A stretch of DNA of 64,000 nt, taken from the NCBI GenBank assembly GCA_002914845.1, contig JXTC01000004.1, forward strand, positions 502,264-566,263, read 5' to 3'. The stretch comes from Trema orientale. Lineage: Eukaryota; Streptophyta; Magnoliopsida; Rosales; Cannabaceae. Every line of letters starts with the position of its first letter. The first letter of the stretch is position 1. Below, in pieces: positions 38,353 to 50,447 of this stretch. The notes under the pieces were generated by a model that was given only the letters and a program-made list of their open reading frames with translations, did not search any database and had not been told where the DNA came from. Position numbers and translations under genes: made by a program.

Positions 38353-39835
38353 GCCAATGCTCTAAGTTATTTAATTCTATTAAAATCAAAAAAGGATATT
38401 GACGTTAGTTATTAGACCCCCAATACTTAAAGAGTATGGGACATGTGGCAGCTAATCGTTGTATGCAAATACCAACATGTCCTAAGGAAAGTTATGTAGC
38501 AAGTCAAAGTATCAAACTAACCCTAACATTTAGGACATATGAGTAAAGAAAGAAGAAAAATATCTAGTGTACCCTTCTAAAACAAAAAATTTACTTTATT
38601 TTATTAAAATCCAAGAAGGAAAAGGTAAAAAAGTTAAGGGTATAATTGGAAAAAAAAAAAGGCGGACGATGAGCTACCTATCCACACGGTATATATGTAT
38701 ATATGGTATATAATACACATATCTATATGTTGGAGAATTGATGATTAAAACGGCCGGGCACGTACGTGCTGATATAACTTGTTTTGCAATAAAACTGAAA
38801 ATTTCAATATTTTTCTTATTATTTTTCAGACAAGAAATAATTTTAATGATATATTACCCTACAGAGATATTACCAGATAAAAATATAAAAAAATTTCATA
38901 GTCTCATCAACATTCATCTTACCAATCTCCCATCAACAAAAATGAGAAAGTTGACCACAATTCTTTTTTCCAATTTGATCCGAATAAAATGTTAATTAAA
39001 ATTACCAACTCGAGCACATATAAATGAAATAACTAGATTAAGCCAACAAATATTTTGAATCATTACCAAATATAGAATTATCTGGGCCTATTTTAAATTA
39101 TTACTAAATAAGGAATAATAATCAAATCCAAAATCTCCAGGGAAAAAAAAAATCTACAATAACAATCTGGGTGAGGTGTGTGTGTTAACCTTGTGTTAAC
39201 TAATTAGAAGAAATATTTCCAAATAGGATATAAATATTGTATTAAATACGAGACTAAACAAGGAAAACAAGCACTAAATCAATATATTGCAGTCAAAAAT
39301 TGATTGTCTTCAAGAATCCAGATTCCCAATTTGCTTCATTTTTTATCTCTTCAAATCATTTTTGAATTTTGAGTATAATTTCCATTTTTAAGTCCACCAA
39401 CCAAATTAATCCAAACAACATTCTATGCATAATTTCACGATTTATTTATTCATTTATTTTTAACACGTCAAACTTTTATATTGTGAATAATCTGTCTTTG
39501 GACTCAAAATTTTCATGTGCTGTACAATTTAATTTGTTAATACATTTTCAACCCACTATTTCTCAACAAACCTGATTATATTTTTTTTTTCCTCCTTTGT
39601 ATAATAATCTAATTAGAGATCAACCAAACCAAAAAAAAAAAAAAAACTAAAATAATAATATATGAGTACGTCACAAAATAGAGTTACTTTACTTTATTGA
39701 AATATAGATGGACATATACTGAAACATATAATAAGCTCTGAAAACTATATAAGTGAAACTTCCAATAACGATCTCACAATACATATGATTTTTCAGACAA
39801 AGCTCTCCTATTTAATTTATAGTCTCTCAGGCTAG

Positions 39836-40234
39836 CTATTTCCATTGATAACAAATATCGTAAAGACTTGTATCTTGGTTGAAAAAGCATGGTCCGGCAG
39901 TGGTGATTCTCCATTGGCAATACAAGCACTTATCTTCGGTCTTGTAAATATCAAACGAGTGGAGATCACTTTGTCCCCATTGAAAGCTGCAAAAGAGGAG
40001 CTTCGTATCTAACACGTTCGGTTTGAAACGAAACCCGAAAGTTTCATTGTGGTGGAGAACTTGGACGCCCAGATCTTTCTCTTTGAAGTTACAATGAAGA
40101 GTTAGGTCTATGTTTGGTCCCAAACCATTGGTGATGACAACGTAGGTACCTTGACCTTCACATATTTCGGACAAAGAAGAAAAGAACACAAAAAAGAATG
40201 GAAGAACGAGGAGAAGACGGTGACACATTATCAT
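39836..40234 (-). CDS. S1-like secreted protein (SPH family)
   Basis: A single-exon frame of 132 residues. The start MIMCHRLLLVLPFFF gives a clear signal peptide ending near EICEGQG; an in-frame ATG 33 codons upstream would bury the signal behind a lysine-rich stretch and is less likely. The mature part has the plant self-incompatibility S1 pattern: NGLGPNIDLTLHC, DLGVQVL, FGFRFKPN, LLFCSFQW, CLYCQW, and C-terminal YDICYQWK, with family cysteines present. The poppy founder PrsS is the stigma determinant of self-incompatibility. Most SPH proteins elsewhere are small secreted proteins of unknown role, often expressed in flowers. It is the only one of three local copies that looks whole. Confidence 0.9.
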   Translation of the reverse strand: MIMCHRLLLVLPFFFVFFSSLSEICEGQGTYVVITNGLGPNIDLTLHCNFKEKDLGVQVLHHNETFGFRFKPNVLDTKLLFCSFQWGQSDLHSFDIYKTEDKCLYCQWRITTAGPCFFNQDTSLYDICYQWK

Positions 40235-40519
40235 CGTCAGAATTGCACGATTTGATCTCTTTTCTTTCTCTCTCTTTTTTTCCTTCTTGAGTACTTGTTT
40301 TGTGTTTTGTTTTGGTTCTAATGTATTCTTCAACTTAAATAGGAATGATAATATATCCTAATTATGACATAAGAATATTACCATATACGGTGATATGCAT
40401 GATTCTTTTCAGAAATTATTATTTTTAATTGTTAGGACTTGGCATGGGTTATGTATATCTCAAAAGGTACGTAAATCAATTGAGTGTAGTACAAGTCTTT
40501 ATCTTTTCTATCTATAGTC

Positions 40520-40790
40520 AACTCTAGTCAATGTGGGCCCCATATCAAATAACCTCCTTTGAACGAAGCACCACAGCCCCTCAACTAATGACCAATCTCG
40601 TCCATCGCATCGTGACAACCACGTAACCATGGGAGCAGACATCTCTCCCTGACAGGTTGTGACCACGATCAATGAAGCCAGACCTGCATATTTGTTTGGT
40701 TCGGGGAATATTATTCATCTTCTACCTCCACATGGCTAGAATAGGAACCGTAACTCTGATACCATTTGTGAAGACTTAGGATTTGCTTAG
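40520..40790 (-). mobile_element. fossil LTR-retrotransposon remnant
   Basis: On the minus strand TGGTATCAGAG (40754-40764) matches the plant initiator-tRNA primer site and directly follows a sequence ending CTTCACAA, as at an LTR/leader border. No gag or pol is recognisable, so only a fragment remains. The family cannot be told. Confidence 0.4.
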
Positions 40791-41168
40791 ATTCACTTTT
40801 GTTTTCTGTTTTTCGTTTTTTTAAATTTGTTTTTGTTTTCTGTTTTTAAAAATTGTTATCAAAAATTTAAAAAAAAATAATAACAAAAAATTTCTAATAC
40901 CTTATTTTTTAAAACAAATTTCAAAAACAAAAGAAACATACAAATATTTACATACAAGTGCTTATATACGTATATGCATATACATATACAAATACTATCG
41001 GACTTTCTCACTCGTTATTTGTACTTTTTTGTTTTTGAAAACAAGTAGTGAAATAAAGTTTGCCAAGCATATTTTTTACTTTTCAAAATTGAAAATCAAA
41101 ACAAAATTTTTACTTCTATTTTCAATTTATTTAAACAAAAAACTAGAAGTGAATCCAAACAAGTCCTT
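40778..41168. mobile_element. MITE-like element with AGGAYTTGYTTRGATTCACTT ends
   Basis: Left end AGGATTTGCTTAGATTCACT and right end (read inward) AAGGACTTGTTTGGATTCAC form inverted repeats around an AT-rich core. It abuts the LTR remnant. No clear target duplication is seen, so the class is unresolved. Confidence 0.55.
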
Positions 41169-41557
41169 GTATTAACCACTTGAGATAGAAGTAGCACACG
41201 CTCGTATAAACCCTTATTTTTTTTCTATATGTGCAGGAATTTATTTGCATATACAACATGAATAACCAAATTATTACCGTGAAATTTTGTTCCACGTAAT
41301 AAAATGAATTAGTACTAAATAATTGTTTCAAGCGATATACCTGATAGTCTTTGACTATATAGCTATGAGACTCACACACTAGTAGAAAATTTCTTGAAAC
41401 ACTACATAACAACGATGCTTAATTCGGTCATACAAATTGAGGGCTTAAATGTTAATTTCATACAAAGGGTTGTCTTATAAATAAAACCTCCAAGGGTACA
41501 TAACCGTATCCTGCAACAAAACAGGAAGATATTTCCTTTTATATATATAAAATTAAA

Positions 41558-41839
41558 GGGCACCAATCCAGTAGATTTTTTTTTTTTTTTTTACTTATAT
41601 ATAGGTATCGTTTTGGTCGATGAAAATTTATTATATATATTTTTTTATCTTAAAAAGTAAAAGAGACAAATAGTATTAATGATGTACGTCTTTTCATACA
41701 TCTTATTATAGCTGTTGGATCATCATTAGATGGTGATCCAACGGCTAAAAAAAATACCTACACCTAATGATGATCCAATGCCTAAAAAAAAATACCTACA
41801 CATAAGTAAAAAAAAAAAATAACTACTGAATTGGCAACC
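41558..41839. mobile_element. AT-rich MITE (family A), uninterrupted copy
   Basis: Left end GGGCACCAATCCAGTAGATT and right end (read inward) GGTTGCCAATTCAGTAGTT. The centre has CTGTTGGATCATC followed by GGTGATCCAACGG. At about 282 bp it is the best reference copy for the split element at 10558-11274. Confidence 0.65.
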
Positions 41840-42980
41840 ATAATAAAAAAATAAAAATAAAAAAACAAACAAAAAAAATTGTTAATTATTTAAAAGATTT
41901 CTTCTCATTCGGTCTAGTGTTCATTCGGTCTAATGTTAAAAATAATTAAATGCTTAGATTCATTCTTAAACTTTGGTTTATTAGGTTGAATAGATAGGAT
42001 TATATCATGATATATAGATACCATAGATTCTCCAAGAAAGATGAAATCAAGCGCTTGCCAATAGCGCATATTTTCTCTTCCAAATTCAAGCGACCAAGAA
42101 TGATCACAAGATTCACAACTAATAAATTGAACGACAACCTTATGAGTACTCTGTGCAATTACGCATGGAGAAATTAGAAAGAGAAGCTTAATTTTTTTCT
42201 TATTATTGATTAAATTAAAGTTGAGAATTAATGCTAATCAGCAGCCAGCGCCGGAGAACAAAATTGTTATATTTTTCTTCCAAATAATTGAAAAAAGTTA
42301 AAAATTTTGAACATCTAATTACCAAATGGTTATCACATATAATTATATATAAGGTAGTTTTCTTTTGATTCCATTCAGATATTTCCAAAATAACTTTATT
42401 AGAGCATCATCTTTTCTTGCCCTATAAAATCAAAAAGAATCCATTAAATCCAAGCAAAAATACACTCCTTTCAAAAAAAAAAAGCAAAAATACACTAATA
42501 ATTAATTTCCATTATGGACAAATTATACATTTCTACAAACACAAGAATGTCCATTTTTGTTCCCTTACCACATAAATTGCTAGTAATATAATTTCTCTAT
42601 TAAGCAACCAAAAATCACAATATATATATATTGTCCAAAATGAATTTAGGAACATGATATTTCTATGTATATTTTCTTTATGCATGTTTAACTAATGTAA
42701 TGGAAATAAAAACTTTGAATATCTTACCAAATATTGGGTATCACCAAATATATGGTAATTTCCAGAGTAACATAATTATTATCATGCTTTTTAAAAGGAG
42801 GAGAATGTGTTATTCCGAAAAAAAAAAAAAGAAAAAAAAAGGAGGAGGAGAATGTGCATCCAAACCTAAACAAATTTTCAAAACAATTCAAGCTAGCATA
42901 GCAGATCAAACTCATGACTATGATCAAGAGTCAACGTCTCTAATTACTCGCTCTTCTTCAATTCATTTTTGTGACGTTCT

Positions 42981-43285
42981 TTCTTTCCGTACCCCAAATT
43001 ATGTGATAGTATTACAGTACCAACCAACGGTTTGGTCCCAGACATGGACCTAACTATTCACTACAGGTCCAAAAACGGTGATCTTGGGGTCCATGTATTG
43101 TTCTCCACTCTCATGAAGCTTATAGTAGTTTCCAATTCCACAGCAACTTTTGGAATACAACACTTTTCTTTTGTAGCTTTTAATGGGAACAAAGTAATGA
43201 AATCTACTGGGCTGATATTTACAACAATGCTGGCTTTGACAATGTATAGTATCACTATCGATGGACCGTGTAACGAAACAAATTA
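42981..43285 (+). pseudogene. SPH (S1-like) pseudogene
   Basis: Recognisable pieces in different frames are TNGLVPDMDLTIH, KNGDLGVHVL, TTLFFCSF, EIYWADIYNN and SITIDGPC. They follow the order of the intact copy at 39836-40234. At least two frameshifts and internal stops separate them, and the cysteine of the LHC motif is now tyrosine (IHY). Upstream sequence around 42350-42450 resembles the promoter of the copy at 44887, so the whole unit was duplicated. It is not expected to make a protein. Confidence 0.8.
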
Positions 43286-43445
43286 ATCGATGCGATCTTT
43301 GTTATACAAGGAATTGAACTAAGAAAAACCCTTATTAATTTCAATAGTCCTACATGATACAAGGGTGTGACCGTGAGCTCATTATTAATGGAAGTTGTGC
43401 GTACACAGAGTTTAATTCACCGCTCGTTTATATATATATATATAT

Positions 43446-43650
43446 AGGTTCCATATCTTAGGTAATTTTTTTTTATCTATGTATATGTATTTTTTTTAGC
43501 CGTTAGAACATTATGTAACGGTGATATAACGTATAATGATGTATATGAAAAAACTTGCATTATTAATATTATTTCTCTTTTATTTTTTACTATAAAAAGA
43601 CGTACATGATAAATTCTAATTGACCAAAATAATACATATATTTATATTTC
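43446..43650. mobile_element. AT-rich MITE (family A), reverse orientation
   Basis: The sequence is similar to the reverse complement of the interior of the copy at 41558-41839 (GTCAATTAG.ATTTATCATGTACGTC and TCTAACGGCTAAAAAAAATAC, read on the minus strand). Ends are less clear than in the other copies. Confidence 0.45.
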
Positions 43651-44819
43651 ATGCGTGTCACGATCATTAATAATATTTATATTAAATCTGTCTATTATGG
43701 GTAAATTGCCTTTTTTGTTCCTTTAGGATTTTTTTTTTTCGTTGGTTATCTTGGCTTTGAATACCAAAATATGGATCACTTTGTGATCAACATGTAATAT
43801 AATCACGTTGGGTTATCTCAATCTTTTTAGAGCGTTGGAACCATTATATGAGTATTTTTCAGTTTTGAATGCGGTTTATATCACTTTGGTGCTTTATATA
43901 TGTTGTTAGTTTTCATGATTTTGGCACTTTGATTTAGATTTTGTACGTTCTTGTGTATTTTACGTAATCAAAATGTTCAATTTTGAATCATTTCCACAAT
44001 ATAAACAGTAGTTTTCTATATCGACATGATCAAACTCTCACTTTTTTATTCAAATAAATAAAATATGGGAACATATAACCACACAGCTGGCAATAACTTT
44101 TTTCTACCAAATTCAACCGACCAAAAAGAAAAAATGCAACCCAAAATGAACTCTTACAAGTAACAACATGAATGTTATGTCTACGTGTGTACATTTCTTT
44201 TCTTTTCTTTTTTTAAATAAAAATAAAAAAACCTTAATTCATTTCCTTATTTAGTTAAAGGATAATACTAAGAATCTCACAACTTTAATATTACCTTGTG
44301 TGGTTGTCACCTTAATTAAATGCTAGTACACTGTATTAAACATTTTATTATATTATTTTTAATACAGTAATGTATTTGGAAGTAATCTCTTGTATCTTAT
44401 ACTTTAATTAAGTTTTGGAAATTAGCTAGAATGTGCCGCATGATATTAGATTTGTATTATGTTTTTATCTCTCCACATTCGATATTCTCCTTCGCTCGTG
44501 AATTTCTCAATCTCGGCCTTAAATCATAAGTACATTCTCTCTCTCCTATATCTAACATAATAAGTTCTTCCATATCCTATAATTCAGGTAATATACACTG
44601 CAACAATGTACCTAATTCATTAATACAATAGATTGTACCAAATGGCGATAATTAAAGCAGCCAGCTGCAAAAAATTCTGGCAATTATATATTTCTACCAA
44701 AATAATGGGGGGAAAAAAAACTTTGACTAGCTTACCAAAACGAACGTCATGACCATATATGGTAGTTTTCTTTTGATTCTTATCTACATATTTCTGGCAC
44801 TAGATATGTTATCATGCCC

Positions 44820-44825
44820 TATAAA
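44820..44825 (+). promoter_or_regulatory. TATA box of SPH copy 3
   Basis: TATAAA within ATGCCCTATAAAGGG, 62 bases before the ATG at 44887. A near copy lies at 42420-42428 upstream of the SPH pseudogene. It argues against starting translation at the earlier ATG at 44749. Confidence 0.6.
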
Positions 44826-44886
44826 GGGAGATCAGAATGCATTACAATCCATAACTCTAGCTAAGAGAAAAAGAAAATTTACAATC

Positions 44887-45246
44887 ATGATAATCATGGA
44901 TCTCCACCTTGTCCTACTATTTCCATTGCTTTTGTTGTTCTTGTCTTCTATGTGTATACTCTGTAAAGGTAAAACTAGATTTGATACCAGCAACGGTTTG
45001 GGCCCAAATATTGACGATGAACTTGGGGTCCATGTTCTCCAATACAATGCCACTTATGAGTTTCGTTTTCAACCCAATTATTGGTTGGGTTCAACACTCT
45101 TCTTTTGCAGCTTTCAACGGGAACCAAGTGGTCTTATTTACTGGTATGATATTTACACACCCAAAGATCATTGTATGTTTTGCCCTTGGAGCATCACAAC
45201 TGATGGACCTTGGTTTTTCAACGATGACACAGGGCTCTATGATTAA
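44887..45246 (+). CDS. SPH (S1-like) gene, damaged or truncated
   Basis: A single frame of 119 residues from MIIMDLHLVL, chosen because the earlier in-frame ATG at 44749 lies upstream of the TATA box. A signal peptide is clear (LVLLFPLLLLFLSSMCIL). Then come NGLGPNID, ELGVHVL, YEFRFQPNYW, LFFCSFQREP, CMFCPW and TDGPWFFNDDTGLYD. Compared with the copy at 39836-40234, about nine residues holding the first conserved cysteine (LTLHC region) are missing. A TAA falls exactly where the family reads YDxC.xW; the next codons (TGT GAA AAA TGG) still encode the lost ending. Two conserved cysteines are therefore gone. It is either a recent pseudogene or a divergent secreted peptide. Confidence 0.7.
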   Translation: MIIMDLHLVLLFPLLLLFLSSMCILCKGKTRFDTSNGLGPNIDDELGVHVLQYNATYEFRFQPNYWLGSTLFFCSFQREPSGLIYWYDIYTPKDHCMFCPWSITTDGPWFFNDDTGLYD

Positions 45247-47123
45247 TGTGAAAAATGGTACAAATAATATAGGAAATTAAATGTAAGCATCGGCGCAACT
45301 AAAATGTCTAATGCATCTTCATATTTTATTATGGGGCTACGAAATGAGATTCCATGTCGTTAGAATGCATTATATATATCAGTCACGTTTGATGTTAGCA
45401 TTTCTCATTATTGCTCATTATCTATTTTGATATCCTTGTTTTGAGTTTCACGTTATTGCTCATTATCTATTTTGATATCCTTGTTTTGAGTTTCACGTTA
45501 TTGCTCATTATCTATTTTGATATCCTTGTTTTGAGTTTCACATATAGAGTTAAGAAGAATTTTTATGTTTTATGTGATCAATCTATCGAATATAAAAATA
45601 AACTCTAATCATCAATAACACATTGTTTCACTGTCAAATATTGTTCAAGCCGTAACACAATATTGTTAGTTAGTACTTAGTATGTTTGTTGTATGCTATT
45701 CTTACATGGCTCATTATGTATATTGCAAACACGTATGGTACGTGACTTTTTTTTTTTCCCGGAAGAGTCGCATATATGACCATTAAGCGAGCAGCGGCTC
45801 GCTTGGCAAGACACAAAATTAATATTAATTGGAAAAGTCAACATAATCCCACCGAATCGGGATTTGATTTTCAGCTGATAATCCTTTTTTAATTCAAAAA
45901 ACTGAATATTGTTCTTAATGAGATCATTATTATTATCACAATCATGTTTTTATCAATTATGTAAAATATTTGTTGCCTAATTAGATTAGGAAACTCAAGG
46001 CATCTTCAAATTATAAAGCGTAATGATTATAAATAGAATGATGGTACAATTATTATACTAATGTGATATGTGATTTGTCATCGTTCAATTGATAATAATG
46101 TTAATTCTATTTATAGTAAATTTTAATATACTAATTAAATAACGACAAATCACATGCTACATATATTGGTATTAAAAATTTGGTACAATAATTAGAGTTT
46201 CAGACATTATCAGTAATGATTAAAATACTAAAAATTTATACTAATAATGTGACATCTATTTTAACCAGTGATGTAAGTTTTTAGTCTAAACTTGTGTCCC
46301 TAGCATTATAAATCGGTGGCCAAGTTCTGTTTGTAATTATACTCTAATATATTGAAAAAAATACCATAGACGTAAGCATAAAATTAAGCCAAACCATGCA
46401 AAAAATACTAGTTTTCGTTTTAATCTATCATTTTATGTTATTCTCCATTTTTTACGGTCAACAATGTACCGGGTTGACAGATGAAAGCAGTTTAAAATAT
46501 TTGATTTTGACGACTTCCATCACGACATGGCTCACAAGTCATTAGTTCTACCCGGTGTAGAAAGAGAATATCAAACTCATTTGTCACACTTTCCTCCTCT
46601 TCTTTTTTTTTTTTTTTTTTTTTTTTCCACAGAGGCAATTACGACTCGTCCGTTAGAAATGCAGAACAGAGAATTTGGAAGAGGCAAGGGGCAGCATTGG
46701 AGACCTAGGATTGTGCCCCGGCGGATCCAAAACCGGAAACCTCCTTTTTGATTGGTTTTACTTTATAAAGAAAATAGAATTAACTTACAATATACCATGT
46801 AGAGGGATCGAGGGGAAAAAAAATAGTCCAATAAAATTTTAAACGCCCAATGCAATCAAAGCCGGGGTCACAAAAACTAAAACTAGACGCAATAAGTGGG
46901 TTTTCACAAAAGGCTGAAAACTCATCTAAGAGTTCAAGACAATCGCAGTAATAGAATACAAGGATTTTCAAAAGAGTTCCTCAAAGTCTTTCCAACATGA
47001 ATACGGATTGCTCACTCCCTACATGCATATTGGTTGTTAGTATAACATATCTGCAGACATTTAAGTCCATCACATTCGCATGTGGATGTGTACTAGTACT
47101 AGGAAAGGCGATGAAAGAATCAG
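45247..47123. other. intergenic region downstream of SPH copy 3
   Basis: It contains a 45-bp triplet repeat (45408-45541), a short perfect hairpin near 45785-45803 (AAGCGAGC then GCTCGCTT), AT-rich sequence, and the 3' flank of the PRR7 gene. A short frame at 46527-46751 has an RG-rich end, but nothing supports it as a gene. Confidence 0.5.
45408..45541 (+). repeat. 45-bp tandem repeat, three near-perfect copies
   Basis: The unit starts TTATTGCTCATTATCTATTT and ends GAGTTTCACG. Copies begin at 45408, 45453 and 45498. The length is a multiple of three, so one frame stays open across it, but no signal supports coding. Confidence 0.9.
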
Positions 47124-50100
47124 CTAGCTGTCTGTTGCCCTGCTTGAGTTCTCGCTCACAGTCTGCCGCACAAATTGTCCCCGGACACGGGGTCGCTGTT
47201 CTGCCAGTGTCTTTCTGCTTTGGTAGCGAACCTGAGAAACCAATCAAATCCAGGTTAAACTATGTTCCATACAATTTTTCAACAGAAGAAACTACAGTAA
47301 TGTTCTTTGCCTGAATCGATGTCATAAATCTTATGAATGGAAAAACAGCAGCTTCTCACTGTTTAGCAGAAGCCAATTATGGTGGCACACTGATGCAGAA
47401 AATTGAAGAAGTACAAACAATTCCCAACATTACAATTGCGATGCCATGCCATTGGGCATTAAGGGCATGTCAAACCGAAAGACATATTTGATGAAAACCA
47501 GGGGAAGAGCATTGCTCGCTATTGTTACTTATGTAACATAACAAGAGAGATGGACACTAGACCCCAAATAGAAGTTCAGCAGATATATGTGTGTTTATAT
47601 AAATATAGTTAGTACGTAAACTACTGAATTAATTCCAAAGGAGAACGGGATCACTTTACAATATTAATTTTAAAATCCGTTTTCTCTAACACTAAAACAA
47701 ACACACTGCTTTTACAGCCAAGCAAAATAAGGCCGCCAGCGCACGAGCATGAGGCAGCCACCAACTTACACCCACAACAGAATCCTACTAACTCACCATC
47801 ATATCCCAGTGGCATTTCATGCTCATTTCTGATCAATGTGGCACATGCACAGAAACCAATTGGAAAACTTTCATTAAACAACACCATGCAAAAGCGAGAG
47901 AGAGAGAGAGAGAGAGAATACTAATATCAAATTAAACGAAACAAGAAAAAAAACATATGAAGATCAGTTGTTTCAGAACAAAACACAAACAAATAGCATT
48001 AGAGTTTAAATAACAGAATTCCAGTTACCTTTTTACGGAAGCATCTCTCCTTTCTCTTCTGGCGGAACTTAGTCAATGCAGCTTCTCTCTGTGCAGACTT
48101 GTTTTCATCTACTCTCCCACTCCCACTAGCATCGCCACTACCACTTTTACCAGATATTCCATTATCACTTTCTATGTTTGTCCCTCCAACGTTAATTGCA
48201 GCACTGCTCCTGTGGTTGCTGCCTGAAACACTTCTATTGATACTGCAATTTCCATTGTTACCTTCAACAGGCCCACTAAGCACATTTGATGACCCACAGT
48301 GTGGAGCAGCTGTAGCCAATTTCTTCGAGGAAAAACCGTTATGGTCATTTGGCTGCTGTTGATGAACGCTGCGCATGAGATGATGATGGTTGTCATAATG
48401 AATATGAACGTGCTGAGTATGATGGTCCTTGTGGGTACCCTTTGAGTGAACCAACACCATACTTGCAGTCTCGTCATTGGCATTGTCAGTTGTGACTTGA
48501 TGAGGAGCACAAGAAAGGTCATTTTTTACAGGATGGAAAGCTGATGAAGGATACGATTGTTGGATAGTGGATGCTGTGACTGACTTGTTTAAAACATGAC
48601 TGGAGAAAGCATTATTAGTTGTAAAGCCCGTCTCAATATTATTGCTAGCTTCAATTGAGCTGTGATTGGGAGGATTCCCACATGATTGAGAACGAATATC
48701 ATGACATTCTTTTTTTGTAATTTCCATGCTATTATCACATGGAAAACTGCTTCCGGCATTCCCAGAAGGAAGCTTGTCATTATTTGATGCTGCATTATAC
48801 CTGAAGAGTTATAATAATGAGTTAGCTCTAGCTGAAACTATAGACTGATCATTAGATGTCTTAAACCGTTGAAACTATAGACTGATCATTAGATGTCTTA
48901 AAACGTTGAAACTATATAGACTGATCATTAGATGTCTTAAAACGTTCAAATCTATCATATTTCCTTATACCTTGAGAAGGCTGAAGAATTCGAACGCCTC
49001 AAGACATTTCGATCATATTGTACAGTTGTCCTGTTCTCTTTAACTCCTCTAAGTCTTTTCAAACTGAGCTCCAGTGATGGTATTTCATCTGTACGAGTTA
49101 CGCCCTTATTCTTAGCATCAGAAACCTTGGACTGTCTGTTTGGAGGCTCACATTCAATGCTGTCCATCTGAAGATCAGTGGTATTAGTGACAGCATCTGT
49201 CAGTGTAGGACTTTCGAACTTTACCTTGCTTGATGGCCTCTCATAATTCACATCAACCTGTCCCTTGTTGAATTTTTCACTGAATTTACTGGAACCTATC
49301 TCAGCCTGATTATTTTGTCTCGTGACAGCCAGTTTGGTTGGAGCCTCATTTGAATATTCAAGTTGTACATTCAGTTTACTAGGCATGCCTATCTCCAAGT
49401 CTTTTCCCATTGCAATATTGTCTGAAAAGAAATATACATTACACATATAATGAGATGCTACAAACAATCAAACTAAGGGAAGCCATGTCAAAAAAACAAG
49501 TTAGACATAACTCATACAGCGCCAGAAAAGGCACAGAACTCTGCCCATACCAATTTGTTTCTTCTGTTCTTGGCATTCATTTCTTGTAGATGCATTAACC
49601 AATTTTTCACCATGCATTTCAGCATTTGAATGGACTACCCGGGCACAAGTACTATCAGGGCACTCAGCAACGTGATTCCATGAAGACACCTGTCTGGGGC
49701 TGTCAACTTCTACAGCTTGTTTTGTCCAAGAGCTCTGCAAAGTGAATCAATGGAGCAAAATAAGAGATTGCTTGATGGTACACAGCCGTACTCATGTTCA
49801 AACAAAACAAGATGGATTTGAGTTGGAGATCACAGCAAGAAACTGTTCATCAATAACCTATGTTTACATCATATTTTACTGCCAGATCTCTCAAAGGAGC
49901 TTTTCCTGCCTTGGCTCAGATGCCATCAAAATGTATAATGAATTGTGTGATACTTGTAAGTAAATGAAGAATGTAAATAGAATTCATTCAGGACTTGGAA
50001 TTAAAAACAGAGATTTACGGTCAGTTCTACTGCTTCATAGGAATGAATGTGAATGCACCGACTAGAGGAATTTTCTGGTCTTTGCCAATGTATGGGATAA

Positions 50101-50386
50101 GTGTCAATAATACATGTGGACTAGCACAGAATCTTGTTATGTTCTCTTAAGCTGTTATACCTGAGTGCCACTCCCATTGTCGCTTCCATCTCCGACATTC
50201 AGACCAATACTCCCATTCTCTTCCTCATCGTTGCTTCCAGTGTTGTTATCAGATTCTTCAACATTCTTTGATTTTACAGATTTCTGAGTCTGTGCACCGC
50301 TTTCGCTCCCACTCCCACTAGACTGAGGAAGAGTTCAACTTTGTTACAGATAGAACTCATAATAATAAATCTGAAATATAATAATC

Positions 50387-50447
<61 letters not shown>

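Larger units (their letters stand above)
28583..39835. other. 11-kb gene-poor, AT-rich region
   Basis: No intact gene is recognised. 28583-30650 is the WRKY leader and promoter area, with a (TA)n run at 30328-30387 and a GA repeat at 30570-30591. Beyond it are degenerate transposon pieces: a hAT-like relic 33228-33820, a CACTA-like end near 35879 with a fossil copia-type gag fragment, a hAT MITE 37429-37817 and SINE copies 38051-38352. Short open frames here look random. Confidence 0.55.
40235..42980. other. intergenic region between SPH copies
   Basis: The stretch holds a fossil LTR remnant (about 40520-40790), a MITE-like element (40778-41168), a family A MITE (41558-41839) and, at 42350-42450, promoter-like sequence shared with 44755-44830 that includes a GCCCTATAAAATC TATA region. 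No intact gene is seen. Confidence 0.55.

Noticed and set aside
40235-40333. N-terminal extension of the intact SPH gene
   Set aside because: It adds a lysine- and glutamate-rich stretch before a clear signal peptide; family members start at the signal.
44749-44886. N-terminal extension of SPH copy 3 from the ATG at 44749
   Set aside because: That ATG lies upstream of the TATA box at 44820-44825, and the extension would hide the signal peptide.
46527-46751. 74-residue frame with an RG-rich end
   Set aside because: A long T-run lies inside it, there is no promoter or splice support and I recognise no family.
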